Shown: positions 18,084 to 27,748, counted from the first letter of the stretch. The stretch: DNA of 62,419 nt from Flavobacteriia bacterium (GCA_947490145.1 CANLGD010000011.1:1-62419), one strand, 5' to 3'. The notes: a model not told the origin generated them from the letters alone. Translations and numbers: made by a program.

Positions 18084-19328
18084 GTGAATAGTTTAAGTTC
18101 AAATACAAATAATAAAAAGAAAATATTCAATGATCCTGTTTACGGATTTATTTCTATTCCTGATGAATTTATTTTTGATTTAATTGAACATCCTTATTTT
18201 CAGAGGCTGCGTCGAATTTGTCAATTAGGATTGACGCATTTGGTTTATCCAGGTGCTTTGCATACGCGTTTTCATCACGTTTTGGGAGCAATGCATTTAA
18301 TGACATTAGCAATTTCTGTAATTCGCAGAAAAGGACATGAAATTACAAAGGAAGAAGAACAAGCTGTTTTGCTAGCAATCCTCTTGCACGATATCGGTCA
18401 TGGACCTTTCAGTCATGCTTTGGAATACGACATTGTAAATAAAGTCAGTCATGAAGATATTTCAAGTTTTTTTATTCAACGCTTGAGTCGGGAATTTGAT
18501 GGGAAATTAGATTTGTGCTTATTAATTTTTGAAAATAAATATAGCAAAAAACCTTTTCTTTATCAATTGGTTTCTAGTCAATTGGATATGGATCGAATGG
18601 ATTATTTGAACCGTGATAGTTTTTTTACCGGAGTTACGGAAGGTCAAATTGGATCCGATAGAATTATTGAAATGTTGAATGTTCACAATGGTAATTTAGT
18701 ACTTGAAGAGAAGGCGATTTATTCAGTTGAGAAATTTTTGGTTGCGCGTCGTTTCATGTATTGGCAAGTTTATTTGCATAAAACGGTTAGTTCTGCCGAA
18801 TTTATGTTGATTCATATTCTGAGAAGAGCAAAAAAACTTGTTCAAGAAGGAACAGAGATTTTCGCTAGTCCAGCTTTAAAATATTTTTTGAAAGAAGATA
18901 TTCGTCTAGAAGATTTTAAAAATAATCCCCTAGTTTTGGAGACTTTTGCTAAATTAGATGATTTTGATATTACTTCAGCAATCAAGGTTTGGCAAGAAAG
19001 CGATGATAAGGTTTTGTCTATATTATCAACGAAATTAATTAACAGAGAATTATTTAAAATTCAAATTTCCAAAACAGAATTTTCGCAAGAAAGAATCCAA
19101 ATGGAAAAGGAATTAATTCGAGAGAAATATGCTTTGATAGACGAGGAAGTTGATTATTTTGTTTATTCAGAGACGCTGACGAATAATGCATATAATCAAA
19201 ACAAACAAAATATAAATTTACTAATGAAAAGTGGAGAAATTATTGACGTTTCTAAAGCTTCTGATAATCTGAATATTTCTGCATTAGCTACCCCAGTAGA
19301 AAAGTATTGTTTGTGTTATCCTGTTTAA
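18084..19328 (+). CDS. HD-domain phosphohydrolase
   Basis: A 414-residue HD-superfamily phosphohydrolase of the dNTPase/YdhJ-like type. The metal-binding residues are visible: His64-65 in TRFHHVLGAMHL, His102-Asp103 in LLHDIGHGPFSHALE and the later Asp in QLDMDRMDYLNRDSF. The N-terminal NDPVYGFISIPDEF segment is typical of the family. Start: GTG 18084, since the next in-frame ATG lies beyond the HHVLG motif and would remove essential residues. Substrate unknown, probably a phosphorylated nucleotide. Confidence 0.86.
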   Translation: MNSLSSNTNNKKKIFNDPVYGFISIPDEFIFDLIEHPYFQRLRRICQLGLTHLVYPGALHTRFHHVLGAMHLMTLAISVIRRKGHEITKEEEQAVLLAILLHDIGHGPFSHALEYDIVNKVSHEDISSFFIQRLSREFDGKLDLCLLIFENKYSKKPFLYQLVSSQLDMDRMDYLNRDSFFTGVTEGQIGSDRIIEMLNVHNGNLVLEEKAIYSVEKFLVARRFMYWQVYLHKTVSSAEFMLIHILRRAKKLVQEGTEIFASPALKYFLKEDIRLEDFKNNPLVLETFAKLDDFDITSAIKVWQESDDKVLSILSTKLINRELFKIQISKTEFSQERIQMEKELIREKYALIDEEVDYFVYSETLTNNAYNQNKQNINLLMKSGEIIDVSKASDNLNISALATPVEKYCLCYPV

Positions 19329-19395
19329 AAATAGTTCTTGAATTATTTTTTTTAAAACTTTATTTGACGTAATTTCGTAGCCTAATTGTTCGGTA

Positions 19396-19956
19396 ATGAA
19401 ATTTTTATTCTTCTTGATTTTAAGTGTTTTCTTAATTTCTTGTAAAAAAGAGACATTAGATCCAAGTGGTTTAAAAAAAGTTGTTTTACTTCAAGTTGAT
19501 TATTTAACTTACACGTTTGAAGGTGGAAAGGAATTTTCTTATTTTGAAAATGATACCAGTACAATGCAATTACCAATTCAAACATTTTATCCAATTCCTC
19601 ATAATCGATTAACAATTCTTTATACGGAAGACACAATTTTTGATGGTTTACAAGTTTTAGGTGGAAAAGGAGTAAGAAATTTTCCACAAGAAATTGATCC
19701 TCAAATTCATTATTTTAGAAATAAGAATTCCCTTGAAACACCCATTGAATCTAGATTCCAAACTATTTTTTATGATTTAGGGGCAGAACCTATACCTTAT
19801 GATTCTATTTGGAAGAATATTGCAAATTTGAGGATTGCGGATAATTATCAAATTGCAAACAATACATCAAAAATTGGCTTATTTCTATTTAGACCAAGTG
19901 CAAGTTTTACTTCAAGTAAAGAAGATTGGAAATGGTACATAGTAATGAAAAATTAA
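19396..19956 (+). CDS. Hypothetical lipoprotein
   Basis: A 186-residue protein with a lipoprotein signal peptide (MKFLFFLILSVFLISCKK, lipidated Cys17). The mature part is beta-rich with no motif I recognise. It is probably anchored in a cell-envelope membrane facing the periplasm. It lies 67 bases after the HD gene and converges with the alpha/beta hydrolase gene, two bases between stops. Confidence 0.7.
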   Translation: MKFLFFLILSVFLISCKKETLDPSGLKKVVLLQVDYLTYTFEGGKEFSYFENDTSTMQLPIQTFYPIPHNRLTILYTEDTIFDGLQVLGGKGVRNFPQEIDPQIHYFRNKNSLETPIESRFQTIFYDLGAEPIPYDSIWKNIANLRIADNYQIANNTSKIGLFLFRPSASFTSSKEDWKWYIVMKN

Positions 19957-19958
19957 AA

Positions 19959-20786
19959 TTATTTTTCTAGAATGAAGATTGCTGTTGCTTCACAAATTTC
20001 TTTCAATTTTTCTGGCAATTGATCTGACTGCCAAGGATGTTTTGAACCAAAAACATGATCTGTATTTTCAATTATTTGCAAATTATTTTTACTCCAAAAG
20101 GCAATTTCTTCGCCTTCTGAAATTGGTACAGATAAATCCTTATTTCCGTGAAATATCAGTATGGACTTTTCCAAATTTTCACATTTGTTTTGAATGGAAA
20201 GTTTATCGGAATTATTCAAAAAATCTTCGACCTGAGAATAGGAGTGGGGCATCTGTTGCTTCGTGCGCTGATTTTCAACGAATCGAACACCTTCTTTTTT
20301 CCAAATATCAATCATTTTTTGGTCTGAAAATCTTTTTTCAATACTTGAAATTGATGCTAAGGTAACTATTTTCGAAACGCGGAAATCTCCCGTTTGTAAT
20401 AGAGAAATTCCACCTCCACGACTGTGACCAAGCAAAATAATTTTTGGCAAAGCAGTAAATTTAGCACTCAAAAAATTTAAAACTTGCTGTAGGTCAAAAA
20501 CTTCTTTTGAATATGAATTTTCTGAAAATGCTTTCAAATCGGGAAAATCAATTCCATTTTCAAAAGTTCCGCCATTGTGACTAAAATTGAATTTACAAAA
20601 GCCAAAACCTGCATTTACAAAATAATCTTGCATTAAATTCCAAGCTCCCCAATCTTTAAAACCCATATACCCATGAGCAAACAGGATTAAGTTACCATTA
20701 AATTTTTCTGGAATTTCTAAGTCAATTTGACTTTTTCTGTTGTTAGAGCCAAAATAGAAGTCGTTTTTTAAAGAAATAGTTTCCAT
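19959..20786 (-). CDS. Alpha/beta hydrolase
   Basis: A 275-residue cytoplasmic alpha/beta hydrolase. Visible: oxyanion strand LILFAHGYMGFKDWG, nucleophile elbow GHSRGGG with Ser122, acid region ILIFHGNKDLSVPISEGEE and catalytic His in ENTDHVFGSKHPW. The organisation resembles dienelactone-hydrolase-like and peptidase S9-related hydrolases; substrate unknown. No signal peptide. It is divergent from the DinB-like gene across a 323-base interval. Confidence 0.88.
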   Translation of the reverse strand: METISLKNDFYFGSNNRKSQIDLEIPEKFNGNLILFAHGYMGFKDWGAWNLMQDYFVNAGFGFCKFNFSHNGGTFENGIDFPDLKAFSENSYSKEVFDLQQVLNFLSAKFTALPKIILLGHSRGGGISLLQTGDFRVSKIVTLASISSIEKRFSDQKMIDIWKKEGVRFVENQRTKQQMPHSYSQVEDFLNNSDKLSIQNKCENLEKSILIFHGNKDLSVPISEGEEIAFWSKNNLQIIENTDHVFGSKHPWQSDQLPEKLKEICEATAIFILEK

Positions 20787-21109
20787 CTAGTATTTTATAA
20801 ACAATTTGTTATTCTATCCAAATCGCTGGTTTTTACCAATGATTTAAAATAAATTTATTTGACATGTAAAAGTACAAAATAAACACTTTAAAGGTCTAAA
20901 AATTTATTGAATGTTGCTAACTTTTAGACATATATTTACTTGTCAAAAAAAATACTTACATGGAGAATTATTAATCTATAAGTTTATATTATAACTTTGG
21001 GAATTGATATGATTAGAACTGCTCAAGTTGCTAAAAAAAATGAATTGGATATCAATTTTATTTTGATAAGATAGATTCTTAGTTTATCTTTGTTAAATAA
21101 TTCGAGTAT
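20787..21109. other. Interval between divergent genes
   Basis: No gene seen in these 323 bases. It holds the promoter of the DinB-like gene at its right end, another box-like TAACTTTG at 20992-20999, and otherwise AT-rich sequence. Confidence 0.5.
21063..21092 (+). promoter_or_regulatory. Promoter of the DinB-like gene
   Basis: TTG (21063-21065), a 19-base spacer, then TATCTTTG (21085-21092), an exact fit to the Bacteroidota consensus. The start codon follows 17 bases downstream, so the leader is short. Confidence 0.65.
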
Positions 21110-21685
21110 ATGACATCAGCTGATTTAATTGAGGAAATAAAAACCATTACTAACGATAATCTTGAACTTATCAGAAGTCGTTTTTTGAAACTTTCAGAAG
21201 AGCAAAAAAAATGGAAAGTAAACGATGCATCTTGGAATGTAAATGAAATTTTTGCTCATTTGAATCAATTTGCCATTTATTATCAATTGACATTTAAAAT
21301 TAAAATTGCAAGAACAAAATTTAAAAGCCCTTCTGAGACCTTTATTTCCTCGCCATTAGGCAGATCCGTTTGGAGTTCAATGAAGTTAGGTAATGCTAAA
21401 AATGTAAAACGAAAAATGAAAGCGGTAAAGTCATATAACCCTTTGTTTGACAATAGCTTAGTGAAAGGAAATGATGTAGAAGAATTTGAAAAAAACCTAC
21501 TTGATATGCAAGATATTATTGGATCTTCAAAAAAAATAAATTTAAGAAAAATTAAAATCCCTATATCAATTAGCAAGTTAATTCGCTTAAAATTGGGTGA
21601 TGCATTTTTATTCGTAGTTTATCATAATGAAAGGCATCTGCAACAAGCTTTAAATTTGGTTAATAACCCAAATTTCCCTAAATAA
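21110..21685 (+). CDS. DinB-family protein
   Basis: A 191-residue four-helix-bundle protein of the DinB/YfiT-like superfamily. The family's metal-binding histidines are suggested by FAHLNQFAIYYQ (His about 47) and YHNERHLQQALNL near the C-terminus. Such proteins include thiol-dependent transferases, but the specific activity is unknown. The NlpC/P60 gene starts 18 bases downstream, so they probably share a transcript from the promoter at 21063-21092. Confidence 0.8.
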   Translation: MTSADLIEEIKTITNDNLELIRSRFLKLSEEQKKWKVNDASWNVNEIFAHLNQFAIYYQLTFKIKIARTKFKSPSETFISSPLGRSVWSSMKLGNAKNVKRKMKAVKSYNPLFDNSLVKGNDVEEFEKNLLDMQDIIGSSKKINLRKIKIPISISKLIRLKLGDAFLFVVYHNERHLQQALNLVNNPNFPK

Positions 21686-21703
21686 TTGAAAAGTAGTTAG
21701 TTG

Positions 21704-22453
21704 ATGTCAAAAAAATACGCTTTTTGTAAAGTTTCAATTTCACCTTTAAGAAAAGAAAATTCGGATGCTTCAGAAATGATTTCTCAGTTACTTTTTGGCG
21801 AAATTATTGAAATCTTAGAAATAAATAATAACTGGACAAAAATTATTACTTGTTTCGATAATTATGAGGCTTGGACTGATACAAAGCACTTAATTTCACT
21901 TTCAGAAAAAGAAGTTTCACGTTTCTTAGATGGATTTACTATTGAAACTGAATTAATTCGCGATATTGAAACTCCTTGGGGAAAACAAATAATTACGAGG
22001 GGTGCATTCGTGCCAATTGATACTAGTTTGAATTTTAATATTGGACTACATAATTTTACTTTTTTAGAAGAAAAACAAGAGATATCTTATTCCTTGGAGT
22101 CTTTCGCAAAAAGCTATTTGAATTCGCCTTATTTATGGGGAGGAAAATCCCCATTTGGAATTGACTGCTCGGGATTTACACAACAAGTTTTTCGTTATTT
22201 TAACAAAAAAATTCCTAGAGATGCTTATCAACAAGCTGAACATGGTTTGGAAATTGATTTTGATTATAAGTTAATAGGTGATTTAGCATTTTTCTCAAAT
22301 ACCTCAGGGAAAATAACACATGTAGGTATAATTTTAAATGATTCGCTAATAATTCACGCTAGTGGACAGGTGAAAATTGATAGATTGAAAAAGGATGGAA
22401 TTTATTCTGGAGAAAACAAAACCCACGATTTGTGTTTGATTAAAAGACTTTAG
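21704..22453 (+). CDS. NlpC/P60-family peptidoglycan hydrolase
   Basis: A 249-residue C40 peptidase. The N-terminal ~110 residues look like SH3-type domains; the C-terminal domain has the catalytic Cys155 in GIDCSGFTQQVF, His206 in KITHVGIIL and the third residue His218 in IIHASGQVKI, counted from ATG 21704. TTG 21701 adds one residue and is less likely. Homologues cut peptide cross-links of peptidoglycan. No signal peptide is evident, so export is unclear. Confidence 0.9.
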   Translation: MSKKYAFCKVSISPLRKENSDASEMISQLLFGEIIEILEINNNWTKIITCFDNYEAWTDTKHLISLSEKEVSRFLDGFTIETELIRDIETPWGKQIITRGAFVPIDTSLNFNIGLHNFTFLEEKQEISYSLESFAKSYLNSPYLWGGKSPFGIDCSGFTQQVFRYFNKKIPRDAYQQAEHGLEIDFDYKLIGDLAFFSNTSGKITHVGIILNDSLIIHASGQVKIDRLKKDGIYSGENKTHDLCLIKRL

Positions 22454-22472
22454 GAAATCAAAATATTAGACC

Positions 22473-22523
22473 AAAGATTCAAAAGTTAAGACTTCAATTT
22501 TTTATCTTTACTTTTCAATCTTT
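22473..22523 (+). terminator. Possible terminator after the NlpC/P60 gene
   Basis: Inverted repeat AAAGATTCAAAAGT (22473-22486) with ACTTTTCAATCTTT (22510-22523), one mismatch. It lies 20 bases after the stop, but the tail is not a clean T-run. Confidence 0.35.
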
Positions 22524-22639
22524 TATCTGAAGTAATAAATCCATTGCATTTGCGGATTATTACCACAATGTATAAATTTTAAATCAATTTAGTTTGAACA
22601 AAAAATATAGTCTTAATATTCTAAAGTCTTCTAGTCTTG

Positions 22640-22672
22640 TTGTCTTTTTTTTGAAAAAAAACCATATCTTTG
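22640..22672 (+). promoter_or_regulatory. Promoter of glyA
   Basis: TATCTTTG (22665-22672), an exact consensus -7 box, with TTG at 22640-22642 (22-base spacer, somewhat long). ATG 22688 follows 15 bases later. Confidence 0.6.
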
Positions 22673-22687
22673 TAAAAAATCATAGCA

Positions 22688-23986
22688 ATGTTAGCAGAAA
22701 CAAAACTTAGTATGAAAAAAGACACGCAAATTTTCAATTTAATCGAAGATGAAAAAAATCGTCAATTACATGGAATTGAGTTAATTGCATCTGAAAATTT
22801 CGTTAGTAACGAAGTGATGGAAGCAATGGGTTCTGTGCTAACTAATAAATATGCAGAAGGATTGCCTGGAAAACGTTATTATGGTGGCTGTGAAGTTGTT
22901 GATAAAGTTGAACAATTAGCAATTGATCGTTTGTGTAAATTATTTGGCGCAACGTGGGCAAATGTCCAACCGCATTCTGGGGCACAGGCAAATGCAGCAG
23001 TTTTTCTTGCTTGTTTAAATCCAGGAGATAAAATTTTAGGTTTCGATTTATCGCATGGTGGACATTTAACGCACGGTTCTCCAGTGAATTTTTCGGGAAA
23101 ATTATACCAACCATATTTTTATGGCGTAAACAAGGAAACAGGTCAAGTTGATTACGATGTTTTGGAAGAAGTTGCTCGTCGTGAAAAACCAAAAATGATT
23201 ATTTGTGGAGCTTCTGCTTATTCTCGTGATTGGGATTACGCGAGAATTAGAAAAGTTGCTAACGAAATTGGAGCTTTAATTTTGGCTGATATTTCTCATC
23301 CTGCGGGATTAATTGCTGCGGGATTATTGACAGATCCTTTAGAACATTGTCATATTGTAACAACAACAACTCACAAAACCTTGCGTGGACCAAGAGGTGG
23401 AGTTATTATGATGCGTCACAATTTTGAAAATCCTTTTGGAATTAAATGGAATAACGGTAATTTAAGATCAATGGGTGCATTACTTGATGCAGCGGTTTTT
23501 CCAGGAATTCAAGGTGGACCATTGGAGCACGTAATAGCCGCGAAAGCTGTTGCTTTTGGCGAAGCACTTAGTCCTGAATTCAAAGGATATATGAAACAAG
23601 TTCAAACAAATGCTTCAATTATGGCAGATGAATTTGTGAAATTAGGCTATAAAATCATCTCTGGGGGAACAGATAATCACTCAATGCTAATTGATTTGCG
23701 CTCAAAAGGAGTCACAGGTAAAGATGCTGAAATTACGCTTGTTAAAGCGGATATTACTGTTAATAAAAATATGGTTCCATTCGATACAGAATCACCATTT
23801 GTTACATCTGGAATTCGTATAGGAACACCAGCAATTACAACAAGAGGAATTAAAGAAAATGACATCCCAAAAATTGTTAGTTTAATTGATAGAGTATTGA
23901 CAAATATTTCAGATGAAGTTGTTATTGCTGAAGTAAGAAAAGAAGTCAATGAAATGATGAGCGATTTGCCTTTGTTTCAAATGTAG
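22688..23986 (+). CDS. glyA: Serine hydroxymethyltransferase
   Basis: A 432-residue PLP-dependent enzyme making glycine and 5,10-methylene-tetrahydrofolate from serine, in the cytoplasm. Signatures: [45 protein letters not shown] and the PLP-lysine motif [14 protein letters not shown]. Length is normal for the family. ATG 22688 is preceded by a strong promoter; ATG 22712 (MKKDTQIF) is a possible alternative start that keeps all family motifs. Confidence 0.97.
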   Translation: MLAETKLSMKKDTQIFNLIEDEKNRQLHGIELIASENFVSNEVMEAMGSVLTNKYAEGLPGKRYYGGCEVVDKVEQLAIDRLCKLFGATWANVQPHSGAQANAAVFLACLNPGDKILGFDLSHGGHLTHGSPVNFSGKLYQPYFYGVNKETGQVDYDVLEEVARREKPKMIICGASAYSRDWDYARIRKVANEIGALILADISHPAGLIAAGLLTDPLEHCHIVTTTTHKTLRGPRGGVIMMRHNFENPFGIKWNNGNLRSMGALLDAAVFPGIQGGPLEHVIAAKAVAFGEALSPEFKGYMKQVQTNASIMADEFVKLGYKIISGGTDNHSMLIDLRSKGVTGKDAEITLVKADITVNKNMVPFDTESPFVTSGIRIGTPAITTRGIKENDIPKIVSLIDRVLTNISDEVVIAEVRKEVNEMMSDLPLFQM

Positions 23987-24490
23987 AAATGAAAATATCT
24001 AGATTAATAACTGATTTTTTCTAAAAGATTGTTGATAGATTAAGCTGGCTAGTTAATATATTTTGAGGATTATAAAATTAAAAGGAGAATTTAGGATTTC
24101 CTTTTTTGGTTTTGGATAGTAGTGCAATTTAAATTTATTTTTTCAAATATGAAACTGTATGATTTAAAGATTTTGATAAACTTTTGAAATTTGAACAAAT
24201 ATTTCTTTTTCCGAAGAATGAATTCAAATACTCCAGGTGCTGCAGGTGTTTTCGGGTTGAAGTAGTTTTAAAGTAAAAGAGTGAAGAATACGATTTTCAA
24301 GTACAAATAAAAATCATTCTTTAATAAAAAATAAGTCAAAAAAACCTTGAAAAATCAAAAAGAATTTACCAAAAACAAGAGCTTTCACCAAATAAAAAAA
24401 TATCCAATTTCAAAACAATTTTTTTAAAAAAGTTAAATTAGATTGAAAAAACTATGTCCACATGGTTTTACAAAATATTTTAACATAAAA
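23987..24490. other. Gene-free interval after glyA
   Basis: I find no credible gene in 504 bases. A weak hairpin AAAGGA/TCCTTT (24081-24105) could end glyA transcription. The sequence is very AT-rich with short open frames below 20 codons. A decayed gene or an unrecognised RNA cannot be excluded. Confidence 0.5.
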
Positions 24491-25435
24491 TTAATTGAAC
24501 AAAGAATCAACAAATTCCTCTTTATCAAAAATCTGTAAATCAGTCATCCCTTCTCCAACTCCAATATATTTTACAGGAATTTGCATTTGGTCAGAAATTC
24601 CAATTACAACTCCACCTTTTGCTGTACCATCTAATTTTGTAATTGCCAACGCAGTTATTTGAGTTGCTAATGAAAATTGTTTGGCTTGTTCGTAGGCATT
24701 TTGACCTGTCGACCCGTCAAGGACCAACAATACTTCGTGTGGAGCATCAGGAATTACTTTTTCCATAACACGACGAATTTTCGTTAACTCATTCATTAAA
24801 TTAACTTTATTGTGCAACCTACCTGCAGTGTCAATTATGACAATATCAGCATTTTGAGATTTTGCAGATTGAAGTGTGTCAAAAGCAACTGAAGCAGGAT
24901 CAGCGCCCATTCCTTGCTGAACAATCGGAACTCCAACTCTTTCAGACCAAATCATTAGTTGTTGCACTGCTGCTGCACGAAAAGTATCTGCTGCACCCAA
25001 AACTACATTTAATCCTTGCGATTTGAATTGATGAGCTAATTTCCCAATGGTAGTTGTTTTTCCAACTCCATTTACTCCCACAACCATAATTACATGTGGC
25101 TTTGATTTAAGTCCTTGGCTTCCGTCAGAAGATTTTTCATTTTCAGATAAAAGCGCAACAATTTCTTCTTTCAAAACAGAATTTAATTCACTTGTGCTCA
25201 TTACTTTGTCACGAGCAACGCGTTCTTCGATTCTTGAAATAATTTTTAATGTAGTTTCAACACCGACATCAGAAGTAATTAAAACTTCTTCTAATTCATC
25301 CAAAACTTCAGAATCAACCTTCGACTTTCCTACAATTGTTCGAGTCAATTTTGTTAAAAAACTTTGTTTTGTCTTTTCAAGTCCTTTATTTAAAGTTTCT
25401 TTTTTTTCTTTTGAAAATAAACCGAAAAATGCCAT
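24491..25435 (-). CDS. ftsY: Signal recognition particle receptor FtsY
   Basis: A 314-residue SRP-type GTPase receptor, which docks ribosome-SRP complexes at the membrane. Domain order: short N-terminal part (1-20), four-helix N domain, then the G domain with G1 GVNGVGKTTTIGKLA, DTFRAAA, G3 DTAGR, G4 TKLDGTAKGG and the C-terminal GVGEGMTDLQIF. The acidic A domain found in E. coli is missing, as usual in Bacteroidota. It lies downstream of the bL28-bL33-DUF4295 genes and a hairpin that may limit read-through. Confidence 0.97.
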   Translation of the reverse strand: MAFFGLFSKEKKETLNKGLEKTKQSFLTKLTRTIVGKSKVDSEVLDELEEVLITSDVGVETTLKIISRIEERVARDKVMSTSELNSVLKEEIVALLSENEKSSDGSQGLKSKPHVIMVVGVNGVGKTTTIGKLAHQFKSQGLNVVLGAADTFRAAAVQQLMIWSERVGVPIVQQGMGADPASVAFDTLQSAKSQNADIVIIDTAGRLHNKVNLMNELTKIRRVMEKVIPDAPHEVLLVLDGSTGQNAYEQAKQFSLATQITALAITKLDGTAKGGVVIGISDQMQIPVKYIGVGEGMTDLQIFDKEEFVDSLFN

Positions 25436-25523
25436 CTGTATATATTTAATTGGTGATGATTTAAATAGTGAATTAATAGTTAATTCAGTAAAAAGAAATT
25501 TAGAAATTTACTTTAAACAAAAA

Positions 25524-25553
25524 AACCCTATTCCAAACTAAAGGAACGGGGTT
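25524..25553 (-). terminator. Terminator/attenuator between DUF4295 gene and ftsY
   Basis: On the minus strand AACCCCGTTCC, an 8-base loop, GGAATAGGGTT, with one mismatch, followed by a run of seven T. It lies 22 bases after the DUF4295 gene stop and 88 bases before ftsY, so it probably ends most ribosomal-protein transcripts. Confidence 0.75.
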
Positions 25554-25575
25554 AAATATATAAAAAATAATTTAA

Positions 25576-25728
25576 TTAATTTTTATCGAACCAGTCTTTC
25601 ACTTTGTCGTTGTGAACGATTTCTGACTTCAATGTAAAGTTTCCTTTTTCATTTCTAGTCATTTTAATTACTTTTGTATGTTCTTTTCCGCCTCCTTTTT
25701 GTAAGGATGCTACTACTTTCTTTGCCAT
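25576..25728 (-). CDS. DUF4295 family small basic protein
   Basis: A 50-residue protein translated from ATG 25728-25726 to TAA 25578-25576: MAKKVVASLQKGGGKEHTKV at the N-terminus and NDKVKDWFDKN at the C-terminus. This matches DUF4295, found in Bacteroidota in the gap between rpmG and ftsY. It is rich in Lys and may be associated with the ribosome; that is inference from its neighbours. It lies 76 bases downstream of rpmG. Confidence 0.88.
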   Translation of the reverse strand: MAKKVVASLQKGGGKEHTKVIKMTRNEKGNFTLKSEIVHNDKVKDWFDKN

Positions 25729-25804
25729 TTTTTTTAATTTTTACCTTCGAAAATATTCACAAATGAATAAACGAAATATTATTGTAAATTGTAGAAATGA
25801 ATTA

Positions 25805-25993
25805 TTACTTAATTTCTTTATGAACAGTCATTCTTTTAAGAATAGGATTAAATTTTTTAATCTCTAATCTCTCAGGTGTATTTTTTCTGTTTTTCATTGT
25901 TATGTAGCGAGAAGTCCCAGGTTTACCTGATTCTTTGTGCTCTGTACATTCTAATATAACCTGAATTCTATTACCTTTTGCTTTTTTTGCCAT
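25805..25993 (-). CDS. rpmG: 50S ribosomal protein bL33
   Basis: A 62-residue bL33: [20 protein letters not shown], then [20 protein letters not shown] and the Lys-rich end. The zinc-type CxxC pairs are absent apart from one Cys (ECTEH), so this is a zinc-independent (C-minus) form. It lies 71 bases downstream of rpmB in the same orientation. Confidence 0.96.
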   Translation of the reverse strand: MAKKAKGNRIQVILECTEHKESGKPGTSRYITMKNRKNTPERLEIKKFNPILKRMTVHKEIK

Positions 25994-26064
25994 CTCTAAA
26001 TGAGTTATGATTTATTAGTAACGCATTGTGATAATAAAAAATCACAACAAATACTTTTGTTATT

Positions 26065-26301
26065 TTACTTTAAAAAACCTTTTAATCGAGCTTCTTTCAA
26101 ACAAGCTGCTATACCATTTTTGTTGATAGTTCTCAACGCCGAAGTAGATATTTTCAAAGTAATGTATGACTTATCTTCTGGGATAAAAAACTTTTTGGTA
26201 ATTAAATTAGGGAAAAACTTTCTTTTAGTTTTTCTATTTGAGTGAGAAACATTGTTTCCAACCATTACAGACTTTCCTGTTATTTGACAAACTCGTGACA
26301 T
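26065..26301 (-). CDS. rpmB: 50S ribosomal protein bL28
   Basis: A 78-residue bL28: MSRVCQITGKSVMVGNNVSH, then SNRKTKRKFFPNL and KISTSALRTINKNGI. It is the first gene of the rpmB-rpmG-DUF4295-ftsY series. A growth-type promoter lies just upstream. Confidence 0.97.
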   Translation of the reverse strand: MSRVCQITGKSVMVGNNVSHSNRKTKRKFFPNLITKKFFIPEDKSYITLKISTSALRTINKNGIAACLKEARLKGFLK

Positions 26302-26337
26302 TGCTATTTATTTAAATACTTATTCTTAAAGCGGGTG

Positions 26338-26368
26338 CAAAGGAAACAATAATATCTCTAACTACCAA
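26338..26368 (-). promoter_or_regulatory. Promoter of the rpmB operon
   Basis: On the minus strand TTG (26368-26366), 20 bases, TTCCTTTG (26345-26338; seven of eight matches), followed by CACCCGC, an initial transcribed sequence I associate with Bacteroidota ribosomal promoters. The leader before ATG 26301 would be about 30 bases. Confidence 0.6.
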
Positions 26369-26412
26369 ATATTTTCTGACTTTTTTTATAAAAAATTAAA
26401 TAAGATTAATAT

Positions 26413-27648
26413 TTACTTCAAAAAATTGTTTCTAAGCAAATTTAGAGCTGCAAATATAGTCATTTTCATGTTTCTTTGGCGATTATCACCAAAATTAAAA
26501 CATTTTGCATGTATTTTTTCTTTTGATGCAATTGCAATCCAAACTGTCCCGACAGGTTTTTCATTTGTTCCTCCCGCAGGTCCAGCAATTCCTGTTGTTG
26601 CGATGCAAAAATCAGTATTCATTTTTTTTAATCCTCCTAGAGCCATTTCTACTGCGGTTTCCTCACTTACTGCCCCAAATTTATTTAATGTTTCTAATTT
26701 TACATCGACTAAATCACATTTTAAGTCGTAACTGTAAGCTACAATTGAACCTTTATAGTAATCTGATGAGCCAGCAACACGAACAATTTCATTTGCTATT
26801 CCGCCGCCTGTGCAACTTTCAACTGAAGAAATTGTTTTTCGGGCTTTTCTGAGTTTTTGACCTATTACATCGGCTAAAACATCGTTTTCATATCCAAAAA
26901 CATTTTCAGGGACTATTTTTGTTAATTCTTTAAAATAGTTATTTATTAAAACTTCATCTTTTTGGCCATTTGGAGAAGTAAGTCTTAATTTCACCAATCC
27001 AGCCGAAGGTAAATATGCTAACGAAAATCCTTTTGACAGTAAATCATTTTCCCAGTCTTTTATTTTTTCAGCTAAAAATGATTCACCAATTCCTGTTGTT
27101 AAAATTGTTTTGTGGAAGAGGGCTTTAACTTGAAAAAAATCCCCTATTTTATCTAAAATAATTTCCTTCATCATTCCTTTCATTTCATAAGGAACGCCAG
27201 GTAAACTAATCAGCACTTTTCCATCTTTTTCAAACCACATACCAGAAGCTGTGCCTTGATAATTAGGAATCATTTCACAAGCTTCAGGCAATGACGCTTG
27301 CAGAGAATTCACTTCCAACATCACTCTGTCTCTCCTTAAAAAGTAATCTTCAATTCTTTTCAATACATCATTATTTACAACTAATTTGGTGTTGAAATAT
27401 TCACATAAAACATGTTTTGTAATGTCATCTTTTGTTGGTCCAAGTCCCCCCGTAACAACAATTAAGTCGCTTCTTTTAAAAGCCAAATCAAAAGATTGCA
27501 TAATTGCTTCGGGAGTATCTGATATTGTTTGACAATTTTTTACTTTTATATTAATTAAAGCTAATTCGGATCCAAGCCACGAAGCATTTGTATTTATTGT
27601 TTGACCTATTAGTAGTTCATCTCCAATAGAAATTATTTCTGCATTCAT
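26413..27648 (-). CDS. cinA: CinA-family protein (competence/damage-inducible; nicotinamide-nucleotide amidase domain)
   Basis: A 411-residue two-domain CinA. The N-terminal MoCF domain starts MNAEIISIGDELLIGQ and holds TGGLGPTKDD; the C-terminal domain (about residues 260-410) resembles NMN deamidase PncC (SVESCTGGGIANEI, TGIAGPAGGT, KPVGTVWIAI). It is linked to NAD recycling. ATG 27648 fits the family start; a start at 27708 would add 20 unrelated residues. Confidence 0.94.
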   Translation of the reverse strand: MNAEIISIGDELLIGQTINTNASWLGSELALINIKVKNCQTISDTPEAIMQSFDLAFKRSDLIVVTGGLGPTKDDITKHVLCEYFNTKLVVNNDVLKRIEDYFLRRDRVMLEVNSLQASLPEACEMIPNYQGTASGMWFEKDGKVLISLPGVPYEMKGMMKEIILDKIGDFFQVKALFHKTILTTGIGESFLAEKIKDWENDLLSKGFSLAYLPSAGLVKLRLTSPNGQKDEVLINNYFKELTKIVPENVFGYENDVLADVIGQKLRKARKTISSVESCTGGGIANEIVRVAGSSDYYKGSIVAYSYDLKCDLVDVKLETLNKFGAVSEETAVEMALGGLKKMNTDFCIATTGIAGPAGGTNEKPVGTVWIAIASKEKIHAKCFNFGDNRQRNMKMTIFAALNLLRNNFLK

Positions 27649-27748
27649 TTTAAAAATATTAGTATTTTGAATCGTTTTAGTAACAATTTGCACAGATTTT
27701 GCAAACAATTTATTTAAAACTTTTATATCTTTGACAAAAATAATAATA

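Noticed and set aside
24219-24263. 15-codon frame in the interval after glyA (MNSNTPGAAGVFGLK)
   Set aside because: Too short to judge and lacking a promoter or initiation context; kept only as part of the gene-free interval.
26000-26245. 81-codon plus-strand frame opposite rpmB
   Set aside because: Overlaps bL28 fully and has no features of its own.
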